DNA from: JAGVPT01 sp964439265
GTDB taxonomy: Bacteria > Bacteroidota > Ignavibacteria > UBA10030 > UBA8401
NCBI GenBank assembly: GCA_964439265.1
Contig: CAYTOA010000008.1
Span: 35,285-99,284, forward strand
DNA length: 64,000 nt
Direction: 5' to 3'
The position numbers and the translations under genes were made by a program. The notes below the pieces were generated by a model. That model had not been told where the DNA came from, did not search any database, and saw only the letters and a program-made list of their open reading frames with translations. This document shows, in pieces, positions 53,072 to 61,264 of the stretch. Position 1 is the stretch's first letter; every line of letters starts with the position of its first letter.

Positions 53072-53524
53072 TCAATTGCGGCAAATGTCGTCCTCGTCGC
53101 TCACCGTAACCGGTATTTGTACGCAAAGAGATTTTGGGATGTTCACAATTTCCGCGTGAGGGCCGTTGGAAGCCGCGCGATCGCCGATCTTTATGTCCAG
53201 TACTCCCTCCCCCACGGCGATGACCTCACCAACGTTACAATATCCAAGCGGGATCGGCTGATTTAACTTTCTAAAGACCGCTTCAAGGGTCGGCAGCAAT
53301 CCTTCCGATTTGATTTTCTCCAGGACCTGCGTTACTTTTTCAGGCTGCTGCCGCGCTTTTGACACGAGGTTTGCCTTTCCGAATTCTACGAGCATTTTTT
53401 CCGTGCCAAGGCTTACTAGACTCCTGCGGGTTTGAATAAGCACGTGCCCCTTGCTCGCGATCGGGGCAGGAACATCTTCCAAAAGGATCCTGCCGTTTTT
53501 TAAATCTTCAATAATTTGTTTCAT
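53072..53524 (-). pseudogene. Truncated bi-domain oxidoreductase (MDR N-terminal fragment)
   Basis: The 150 codons match only the first part of the bi-domain family: DVPAPIASKGHVLIQTRRSL, SLGTEKMLVEFGKANLVSKA and PIPLGYCNVGEVIAVGEGV. The frame breaks at VSDEDDICRN then stop. Shifting by one base continues about 17 codons (TFAAIESLMTG...), after which the family resemblance is lost. Some 570 codons (NAD loop and the whole Gfo/Idh/MocA half) are gone. It directly precedes the heparinase-like gene, the usual place of the intact gene. Its intact relative is at 8638-10791. Confidence 0.88.
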
Positions 53525-53579
53525 CGTAGAATAATTTTGGAAAAGAGATCATGAAGTCAACGCCAAACTTTTGACTCAC

Positions 53580-55475
53580 TTAATTATTATGAAATTGGGT
53601 CATCCAGCTGTCGATAGAAAGCAATGCCCAGATAGTGTATGCGGCATCAATCCTTCCTTCCTGGTTCAGCCGTATGAGCTCCTGAACTTTCTTGCTGTCA
53701 AAAATTCCCGACCTGTTCAAAGACCCTTCGGACAATCTCTCCGCGATCATCGGCTTCATGCTCCCCTTGATCCATTGACGAACCGGCGCGCCAAAACCCG
53801 TCTTCGGCCGGTAGACAACCTCTTTGGGCAGATACCTCTCCCCCACCTTGCGCAACAAGTATTTCGTCACATTTCCTTTCATCTTCAGATGCGGCGGCAT
53901 CTTCCCTGCAAGGTCAATGAGTTCCATGTCTAAAAACGGTACTCTGATTTCAACGCTTGCAGCCATGCCCATTTTGTCAAAGTAATTGAGGTTATGATCA
54001 GGCAAGAATGTTCTCAACTCTAAATACAGCATTCTGTTGATGTCATCGGTCGATGCCGGCAGACGGCGCAATAATTCCATCCAATATTCTTTGGGCAATT
54101 TGTTCTGCAATAATTCGGCTTCCCGTTCCTTCCGAAATAACGATGTAATGCTGCGGTCGTCGAGCCACATAAAATATCCGGCAAGGCGTTCATCTTTGGA
54201 CAGTGTGATGTCATGAGCGATTTTCTGAATCCGCCGGCCGAGCGGACTTGAGCTGTTGAGGTGCGCGGCTGCCGATTGGAGTTGTCTCGCAGCAAAAGGG
54301 GGAATCAGTGCGATATATTTTTCGAGGTTCAACGCTTGATGACGCCGGTACCCCGTAAATACGTCATCCCCCCCTGCACCGCTCAGCAGAACTTTTATTC
54401 CCTGTTGGACCGCGCCGCAGCAAATATTATAGACGCTGATCGGAGCAGGATCGGCCTGCGGTTCGTCTAAATGCCAGATCATTCGGTCAAATTGCGCCAG
54501 CATATCGACGTGCGCCGGAATTATTTCGAGTTTCACGCCGAGAGATTTCGCGACGATCTGCGCATAGTATTCATCGGCGGCGAAACCTTCTTTTTTCATG
54601 TCAGGTCCCGTTGCGATCGTGAAGCACGTCAGGCTGCTTTGAGGAAACATTTTCTTGGCCATTGCAACAACAATGCTCGAATCCAATCCGCCCGATAAAA
54701 AATATCCGAGGGGTACGTCGCTCATGAGTTGACGCTCAACCGACTTTTGCAGAGCGATATCAAGCCTGTCGGTCCATTCTCTTTCGCTTACGGTATCTCG
54801 TTCAACATTGAACGAAATATCATAATACCGGGTTATTGCAAGGGACTTGCTGCGCACATCAAAGATCATATAGTGGCCGGGCAGGAGTTTTTTGACTTGC
54901 TGAAACGGAGTTGCCTCGCCGGGCGCGTAGAGCGCTTGCATGTAATACCTGAGAGCATTAACATCGAGACTCCTGTCAAACCCGGGGATCGCTTTAAAGA
55001 TCTTCAATTCCGATGCAAACGCAAAAGTGTTTTCGTGGTTGTAGTAGTATAACGGTTTCACGCCGAGCTGGTCTCTGGCGATGAATATTGTTCCAGCTTT
55101 TTTGTCATAGATTGCAAACGCAAATATTCCATTCAACCGATTCACGAGCGCCGTTCCATATTCCATATACCCGTAGATCAAGACTTCGCTGTCGGAATGA
55201 GATTTAAAGATATAGCCTTTAGAAACCAAGTCCTTTTTAATGTCTTGAAAATTATAGATCTCTCCGTTATATATGAGGACGACCCCGCCGTCGCGGGAAA
55301 ACATCGGCTGATGCCCAGCTGCGCTGGTATCGATGATCGACAACCGCCGATGGCCGAGCATCACATCATTTTCATGGAAATATCCGAAATCGTCGGGGCC
55401 GCGGTGAGACAAAACATCGACATGCTTTTCCGTAAAATGGAAATTCTTACTGACACTGCCTACGATACCGCACAT
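53580..55475 (-). CDS. asnB: Asparagine synthase (glutamine-hydrolysing) family
   Basis: The 631-aa product has Cys2 (MCGIVGSV) as amidotransferase nucleophile, SHRGPDDFGYFHEND and RLSIIDTSAAGHQPM in the glutaminase domain, and SGGLDSSIVVAMAKKMF as the ATP-pyrophosphatase loop. In polysaccharide loci this family often amidates uronic-acid sugars rather than aspartate. That fits the nearby uronate-making dehydrogenases but is inference. Confidence 0.94.
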   Translation of the reverse strand: MCGIVGSVSKNFHFTEKHVDVLSHRGPDDFGYFHENDVMLGHRRLSIIDTSAAGHQPMFSRDGGVVLIYNGEIYNFQDIKKDLVSKGYIFKSHSDSEVLIYGYMEYGTALVNRLNGIFAFAIYDKKAGTIFIARDQLGVKPLYYYNHENTFAFASELKIFKAIPGFDRSLDVNALRYYMQALYAPGEATPFQQVKKLLPGHYMIFDVRSKSLAITRYYDISFNVERDTVSEREWTDRLDIALQKSVERQLMSDVPLGYFLSGGLDSSIVVAMAKKMFPQSSLTCFTIATGPDMKKEGFAADEYYAQIVAKSLGVKLEIIPAHVDMLAQFDRMIWHLDEPQADPAPISVYNICCGAVQQGIKVLLSGAGGDDVFTGYRRHQALNLEKYIALIPPFAARQLQSAAAHLNSSSPLGRRIQKIAHDITLSKDERLAGYFMWLDDRSITSLFRKEREAELLQNKLPKEYWMELLRRLPASTDDINRMLYLELRTFLPDHNLNYFDKMGMAASVEIRVPFLDMELIDLAGKMPPHLKMKGNVTKYLLRKVGERYLPKEVVYRPKTGFGAPVRQWIKGSMKPMIAERLSEGSLNRSGIFDSKKVQELIRLNQEGRIDAAYTIWALLSIDSWMTQFHNN

Positions 55476-55542
55476 AGCGTTCTCACTTCTTTCAGGTTAA
55501 TGTTACGTTCGTCGGGAATAATTCTCCCATGTTCCTATTGTG

Positions 55543-56589
55543 TCATTGCAGCGATGCAGATATAACAGACTTTACCGCTTCAACGACTTCGTTCGGCGTA
55601 ACTTGTTCAAGGCAGATGGTATTGCCGCATCCGAGCGGTAACCCCGGGTAACAGGGGCTGCAGTGAATTTTTTTCCACAGAATTTTTGAAGCGTGAAACG
55701 GCGCCGTCCTCGAGGGATCCGTCGGTCCAAAGATGACGACCGTAGGCGCACCGACAGCGGCGGCGACATGCATCATTCCGCTGTCCGACCCCAGTGCGGC
55801 CGCGGCAAGTCGAAAAAGTGCCGCGGTCTGCCTCAGTTCAAATTTTCCTGCCACCGATATTGCTCCTCCGGGGACCTTCGCGACAATCTCATCACATAAC
55901 GCGACTTCATCTCTGCCGCCGACAAATATGACCGCCGCATTGCTCTCCGCTTCCAGGAGAGATGCAGCGCGAGCGAATCCATTGCGATTCCAACGCTTAT
56001 GATGTTCGACCGGACCGGATCCTGGGTGAATTATCACAAGCGGTTTTTCGTGCGCTGCTAATCCGTGTCTTTGTAGAAAAGATTCAATGAATTGACGGTC
56101 ATCATCGGAATAATACACACTCGGCAATGCGTCGTTCGCCCCGCCGGCAGCATCCACAATCCGTCGATTGCTTAACACTTTATGTTCCGTAACGTCGCGC
56201 GGCACGGATCGAGTGTAGAATCTCCCGGCAGATGCGGCACGCTCGCCCACGCGATTCGAGGCTCCCGAAATCAATGCAAGCAGAGGCGATTTTATCGCGT
56301 CAAGATCGGTGGGAACGATAAAAGTGTCGAAACGGGATCGGACTATTTTCCAGACAAAATGGGCCTTTTGAGCAGCACTTTGCGGTTTATTTGGATCAAA
56401 AAAAATCACGCCGTCGAGGGCGGTCGTCCCGCCGAAAACACTCGCCTCGATTTTGCTTTTCAGAATCCCGGTAATCGAGCAATCGGGGTAGGCTTTCCTT
56501 AATCCAGAAATAATAACCGTCGAGCAAACGACATCCCCGATGCCCTGTGTCATAAGGACGGCAATATTTGACGGGCGATGAGCCTTCAT
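55543..56589 (-). CDS. Glycosyltransferase family 9 (heptosyltransferase-like)
   Basis: Start at ATG 56589 with AGGA upstream; the frame extends to 56640. The 348-aa product has NIAVLMTQGIGDVVCSTVII, VIIHPGSGPVEHHKRWNRNG, VIFVGGRDEVALCDEI, ALGSDSGMMHVAAAVGAPTV and VVIFGPTDPSRTAPFH, the complete GT9 pattern. It would add a sugar to an LPS core or the repeat unit. Confidence 0.93.
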   Translation of the reverse strand: MKAHRPSNIAVLMTQGIGDVVCSTVIISGLRKAYPDCSITGILKSKIEASVFGGTTALDGVIFFDPNKPQSAAQKAHFVWKIVRSRFDTFIVPTDLDAIKSPLLALISGASNRVGERAASAGRFYTRSVPRDVTEHKVLSNRRIVDAAGGANDALPSVYYSDDDRQFIESFLQRHGLAAHEKPLVIIHPGSGPVEHHKRWNRNGFARAASLLEAESNAAVIFVGGRDEVALCDEIVAKVPGGAISVAGKFELRQTAALFRLAAAALGSDSGMMHVAAAVGAPTVVIFGPTDPSRTAPFHASKILWKKIHCSPCYPGLPLGCGNTICLEQVTPNEVVEAVKSVISASLQ

Positions 56590-56743
56590 TTTTTCGACAT
56601 CCTGATGAACCGCAAGTTTAATAACAACTCTTTCCGGCAATCGGGCTGTGCGCTGTCACCTCCGCAGTCAAAGGCGCCGCGTTCACACGCTGCCTTCGAA
56701 GATGCGGACAAGCATCCCGGCCCTCTCGATGAATTTCCGCACG

Positions 56744-58129
56744 TCAGGCACTCTCTGATTGCAATGCATGGTCATGCGACAGCGTCGCTTCTTCCACTTT
56801 TTTGTGAAACGGTGGAAGAATAAATAACAGGAGAAAGAGCGGGAGCGTCTTCACGAGAAGCGCAACAAATGTGATAAATTCCGTTTCGAAGGACATAAAT
56901 CGCGTCAGCACGAACAAAGCAAAACAAAAGACAAACGGGCTGCGGTGCGAAGATAAGGATTTTATCACGAATCCAAACCCATAACCGATCACAATGGCGC
57001 ATGCCAAAAAGCCCAGGAGGAAAAAATTCCCGTACCAATCAGTCAGCGGCGTGGAATTCACGTCCATCGTTTCATTGTCTATCGTCGTATAGTGTTCGAG
57101 GAAATAGGTTTCCGCCGTGTCCTCAAAATTTGCTTTTATCTCGTCGCTCTTATGTCGATCAAACAACGGGAGATACACTATTTCAATCGGCTTCAACCAG
57201 GCTTCTCCCCATGCGAAGCCCTTGGTCAACGCCGCCGGGGTCATGTCTGCCAAGAGTTCTACTCCATCCAGCCTCCACCAGAATTCATACCCATTTTTAT
57301 CCGAGTCTGCGCCTTTATAGAACGGGTCCAAATAACTAAACGTCAACCCGTCGTATATAATGTTGTTCCTGACATTTTGCACAACCTTTATGCTATATGC
57401 TGAAACGGCAAGAACAATGATCAAAATTCTCGCCAATTTAGCGGTGTTCTTTATCTTCTTCCCGGTGAAGAGCGCATAGGCAATCATGATCGCACAAATC
57501 CCCAACACCGAAGCGATCCGGGAGTTGATAAGAGCATACGTAAAATATGTGATCCCCGTGAGCGTCATGTTGAAATAGACGAGGCCGCGTATTTTCCGCG
57601 GCAGATCGCATTGAGCGATTGCAACAAATAACAGGAAAAAGAACAAACTCCATTCACTAAAGCCGCGATAGATAAAAAATTCCAAGAATGACAGGCTTGC
57701 GAGGGCATCCGGTAACGTCGGGCCGAGACGTTTGAAAAGCAGATTCTGGGTTATCGCGATTTCTAAGAATCCGACGGTCAGAATAATTGCAGCGATCGAA
57801 TAGAGAACAATGTGCGTGACTACCGGCGTAAGCTCTTCGTTTAGCGGTCGGATGGAAACGTTCTTTATTCTCCGCTGATAAATGGCGATAAACGGCAAGA
57901 TGAAGCAAACGAATATCTCAATGAACAAGACGATATACAGGTACTTTTGATCGAGGGCAAATTCTCCGAATCGAATGATCGGAGAAAAATATAGATAAAC
58001 AAATCCCTGCACCAGGAAGACAATGAAGAACAGGTCCCTGTATGGATGCCATCGTTGAAGTATGGCGCAAGCCACAAGCGAAATCGCAACAACGAAGACA
58101 ATGCTCCATCCAAAAAAAGATTCAATCAT
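56744..58129 (-). CDS. Wzy-like polysaccharide polymerase
   Basis: Start at ATG 58129 with GAAGG upstream (the frame reaches 58144). The 461-aa product has about 11-12 hydrophobic segments and little else conserved. A large extracytoplasmic loop holds SYLDPFYKGADSDKNGYEFW and AWGEAWLKPIEIVYLPLFD, like oligosaccharide-repeat-unit polymerases. The position next to Wzx and Wzz supports the call; the sequence alone is weak. Confidence 0.75.
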   Translation of the reverse strand: MIESFFGWSIVFVVAISLVACAILQRWHPYRDLFFIVFLVQGFVYLYFSPIIRFGEFALDQKYLYIVLFIEIFVCFILPFIAIYQRRIKNVSIRPLNEELTPVVTHIVLYSIAAIILTVGFLEIAITQNLLFKRLGPTLPDALASLSFLEFFIYRGFSEWSLFFFLLFVAIAQCDLPRKIRGLVYFNMTLTGITYFTYALINSRIASVLGICAIMIAYALFTGKKIKNTAKLARILIIVLAVSAYSIKVVQNVRNNIIYDGLTFSYLDPFYKGADSDKNGYEFWWRLDGVELLADMTPAALTKGFAWGEAWLKPIEIVYLPLFDRHKSDEIKANFEDTAETYFLEHYTTIDNETMDVNSTPLTDWYGNFFLLGFLACAIVIGYGFGFVIKSLSSHRSPFVFCFALFVLTRFMSFETEFITFVALLVKTLPLFLLLFILPPFHKKVEEATLSHDHALQSESA

Positions 58130-58288
58130 CACGGCCTTCGTCAAGATTTGGCATACCGGCGTTCATTATGTTCTACAGTGACAGCCAACCGAAATCTCAC
58201 TGAGGGTATTCTCGCGGGCCCCGTCTCGAAGCCTTCTCACGGAAAACCGCTGCACATGATCTTCTGCCTCAAAATACCGTGAGGCCCG

Positions 58289-59797
58289 TTATTTGGGTGC
58301 GAACGCGCCGTCCCGGCGCAAAATGAATCTGTCAATATAATTCTTCAACAGCGCATTCTCCTCAGCGCTCAGCCCCTTCCATAAAAAAACTGTAAAACCT
58401 GCGGCAATGCAACAAAAGATGATCAGCTGGTACATCAATTGCGTGGTTAGCATACCGATGATAAAGGTGCTAAACATGACTGCCATCAGAAAGATGAAGG
58501 AGAATTGCTCTTTTATTGAGCAACGCAGCAGATAGAAAGACGTACTCGACAGAAGAACCAAATCCACAACAATTCTGATTGTCCACACCCATGCCACACC
58601 GGCCATACCATAATGATGAATAACAAACCATAAGACCACAAAATAAACCGGCAATTCAACCAGCCTGATCTTTGCCGTCATCGACGGCCGGTTGAGGCTG
58701 CTGATTAGTTCTACCGGTATGTGCTGAACGCCAAAAAAGAAAACGCCGATAGAGAGTATTTGAAGAATTGGGAAACTTTGCGCCGCAAATTCTTTCCCCA
58801 GCCATAACGTTAAGATCTGCGGGGCAAAAAAGATCACCCCAACGATGACCGGGAACAACATAAAACTTAAGAATCGAAGGCTGATCAGGTAAAGGCGTTT
58901 GGTCTGAAGAATGTCGATGATTGACGACGATACGAAGATCGGGAACAGCACCCCTATGACCGAAGCGGGCACGATCCACAATTTTGTGATCATTTCCGAG
59001 GGGGTCGAGTAGAATGCAATGAGCGATGCAGAAAAAATGCCGCCGATAAGAAACCTGTCTCCGCTTATCATAACCGGGTTGATGATATTCGCAACCGCAA
59101 CCCAGCCGCCGAAATTCACAAGTGCGTTGATCTTGCTCCGGGAAAATTCGATTCGCTTCTTCAGTTCGGGTATCAACCGTAAACAATAATATACGTACCA
59201 CACGGTGCCGATGAAACGAACGATAAAAATAACGATGATCGTCCCGACGAGGCTCTTGGTATAGCCAAGTATCAACACCGGCCCGACAAACATTGATATT
59301 CCCATGAATGTCCGCACATAGTTTGAGTCCCGAAAGCTTCCGTATACTTCCAGGATGCTGCGGAGCGCGGAGAGAAAAATTATCATCGGAAGCGTCAGCA
59401 CCACCAGATAGAATGTTTCGAGTACTTCAGCGCGGAGCGACGGAGAAATTAATAATACGGAGTTCACGGTGTACGGTATCACCGCTACAAAAATCGCACA
59501 TGCAACGACGGTGAACACGAACATAATAATGAACGCGGTCCAGACCAATCCGGGAATTTCTTTCCGTTTTTCCGTGTCAGTGTTGTATTCAGCGATGTAT
59601 TTTGAAAGAGCTTTCCCGAGACCGAAATCAAAAATGCTGAAATATCCCGCAACGACCCATATGATCGTCAACAATCCGAATCGTTCCTGGCCCAATTGGT
59701 GCAATAACGTCGGAATGCAAAAAAAAGCGGCAAACATCGGAAGCAACTGTCCCAGGAAATTCCAAAGCGTATTTGATACAATCGAAAATCGATTCAA
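58289..59797 (-). CDS. Wzx-type flippase (polysaccharide biosynthesis protein)
   Basis: The 502-aa product begins at a TTG with AGGA nine bases upstream. It has 12-14 TM segments of the MATE/MviN-like fold: LLHQLGQERFGLLTIIWVV, FDFGLGKALSKYIAEY, GDRFLIGGIFSASLIAFYST and LQILSIGVFFFGVQHIPVEL are typical. It would flip undecaprenyl-linked repeat units to the periplasm. Confidence 0.9.
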   Translation of the reverse strand: MNRFSIVSNTLWNFLGQLLPMFAAFFCIPTLLHQLGQERFGLLTIIWVVAGYFSIFDFGLGKALSKYIAEYNTDTEKRKEIPGLVWTAFIIMFVFTVVACAIFVAVIPYTVNSVLLISPSLRAEVLETFYLVVLTLPMIIFLSALRSILEVYGSFRDSNYVRTFMGISMFVGPVLILGYTKSLVGTIIVIFIVRFIGTVWYVYYCLRLIPELKKRIEFSRSKINALVNFGGWVAVANIINPVMISGDRFLIGGIFSASLIAFYSTPSEMITKLWIVPASVIGVLFPIFVSSSIIDILQTKRLYLISLRFLSFMLFPVIVGVIFFAPQILTLWLGKEFAAQSFPILQILSIGVFFFGVQHIPVELISSLNRPSMTAKIRLVELPVYFVVLWFVIHHYGMAGVAWVWTIRIVVDLVLLSSTSFYLLRCSIKEQFSFIFLMAVMFSTFIIGMLTTQLMYQLIIFCCIAAGFTVFLWKGLSAEENALLKNYIDRFILRRDGAFAPK

Positions 59798-60148
59798 CGG
59801 TTGAGGTCCTGAATTATCCTGAGAAGGTCGTATACCATACGAAGCGTAACGGAGCCTGGCATTTTAATGGATGCCGAAAAACGATCTGTATTACAGGATG
59901 AGGAAAAGCCCGGTCAGCGTGCAAGATCCTCGCGGCAAAGAGATCGGTCGGGCACCTTTAGTAATTACAAAGCCTCCAAGACCCTATTCGATCTTAAAGG
60001 CTTCGGATTCTTGAACCATGCTCCTTTTACGGCATCCCGTAACTGCAGAGGCAGCCCTTGCCTCACGATGCTGACCGTCGCTGAGAAGAGTTTGCCCTGC
60101 TTGGCTGGCTGTGCCGGTTCTATGAGATTGAATTTCGGGAAAAATCTG
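59798..60148. other. Intergenic region between wzx and wzz, possible coding remnant
   Basis: On the minus strand an open frame without ATG/GTG/TTG runs about 62 codons to a TAA at 59965-59967 (KGAWFKNPKPLRSN near its end). I know no family for it; it may be the remnant of a deleted gene. Nothing else is supported. Confidence 0.35.
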
Positions 60149-61171
60149 TTAACCGTTCGCTCTGATCGATGCCTTCGATCTCAGAAAGCTTCGAATGTGC
60201 GTCATCGTGTCTGCGTATCTGATCCTGAGTAAGACAAACCCAATTCCGCCGAAGAACGACAGCAAAAAAAAGACGACGGCGATGATCGCCTTTTTTGGCT
60301 TTTCATTTTTTGCGGCCGGCCTTCCGGCATCCATGACGTTCACGATCGGAATGTTCTTTATTTCCTCAATCTTGGCGACTTCATATTGCTTTTTCAACTC
60401 AGCGAAGAGCGCGGAGCTAATTTCCACCTCCCGGATAAAACGCCCTTGCTGCAGCAGCAGGTCGGGGGAATCGACAACTCTTCGGTTGTTCTCGCGAAAA
60501 TCCTTCAACGCGATCTCCGAATTTTCCAGGTCAGCCTTCACCTCGGTCAATCTCCCCTCGATCCATTTTCGCTGCGCCGAAGCATTCGTCGTTCGTTTGG
60601 TCCGGCTGAACACGTCAAGCTCGTGCGCGATCGCGTTCACAATATCGGCGGAGAGCTGCGGTTCTTTTGTGAGCAGCGATACGGTAAGGACGTTGGTCTT
60701 CGAATCAAGAGAGACATCCAGTTCGTCGCGCAGCGATCTCAATACTGTCTCATAGGCCAATAGCGGGTTTTCCTCGCCCCCATCCCAGAGCTGAACGAGG
60801 GTTACCGAGTCCGTAAACGCTTTTGTCCGATACTTTCGATAAATGACGTTCTTGAGAACTGCCTCGCTTTTCACGATGACCGGATAGAGTTTCGTCGGCG
60901 ACGCTTCCGCACCGACATTGACTCCCGCGAGCGAAGCGAGGTCGGAAAGTCCGCCGAGTGCCGCGAGCTTGCTTTGGCTTGCTTCTGGCAAAATGACAAC
61001 AGTCGAGGCGAAGTATTGAGGTAGCAGATAGCTGATAATGATGGCTGCCGCCGTCACAGAACCGGTGATGACCGCGATGAGTTTGCGGGAAGCCCAGAGG
61101 ACGGAAAACGCAACTTCAAGGTTGAACACGGGGCGAGGCATTGCGGATTCTAAAGGAGTGTTATTTTCCAT
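60149..61171 (-). CDS. Wzz-like chain-length determinant / polysaccharide co-polymerase
   Basis: The 340-aa product has TM1 (about 34-52, LIAVITGSVTAAAIIISYLL) and TM2 (about 290-310, KKAIIAVVFFLLSFFGGIGF), a periplasmic coiled coil (SAQRKWIEGRLTEVKADLEN) and a proline-containing segment before TM2. It lacks a BY-kinase domain. It would set polymer length together with Wzy and contact the Wza-like protein. It lies 93 nt downstream of that gene. Confidence 0.9.
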   Translation of the reverse strand: MENNTPLESAMPRPVFNLEVAFSVLWASRKLIAVITGSVTAAAIIISYLLPQYFASTVVILPEASQSKLAALGGLSDLASLAGVNVGAEASPTKLYPVIVKSEAVLKNVIYRKYRTKAFTDSVTLVQLWDGGEENPLLAYETVLRSLRDELDVSLDSKTNVLTVSLLTKEPQLSADIVNAIAHELDVFSRTKRTTNASAQRKWIEGRLTEVKADLENSEIALKDFRENNRRVVDSPDLLLQQGRFIREVEISSALFAELKKQYEVAKIEEIKNIPIVNVMDAGRPAAKNEKPKKAIIAVVFFLLSFFGGIGFVLLRIRYADTMTHIRSFLRSKASIRANG

Positions 61172-61264
61172 TCACTACATGCCTTATTTTCTTCTGCGAC
61201 GCCGCGGCGTTATCCCCCCGTCGCCGGCGGCGGCGGAATTATGCGATTGCACACGTGCTGATGA

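Noticed and set aside
59867..60232. 121-codon plus-strand open frame between wzx and wzz
   Set aside because: Overlaps the end of wzz antisense and has no start signal or motif.
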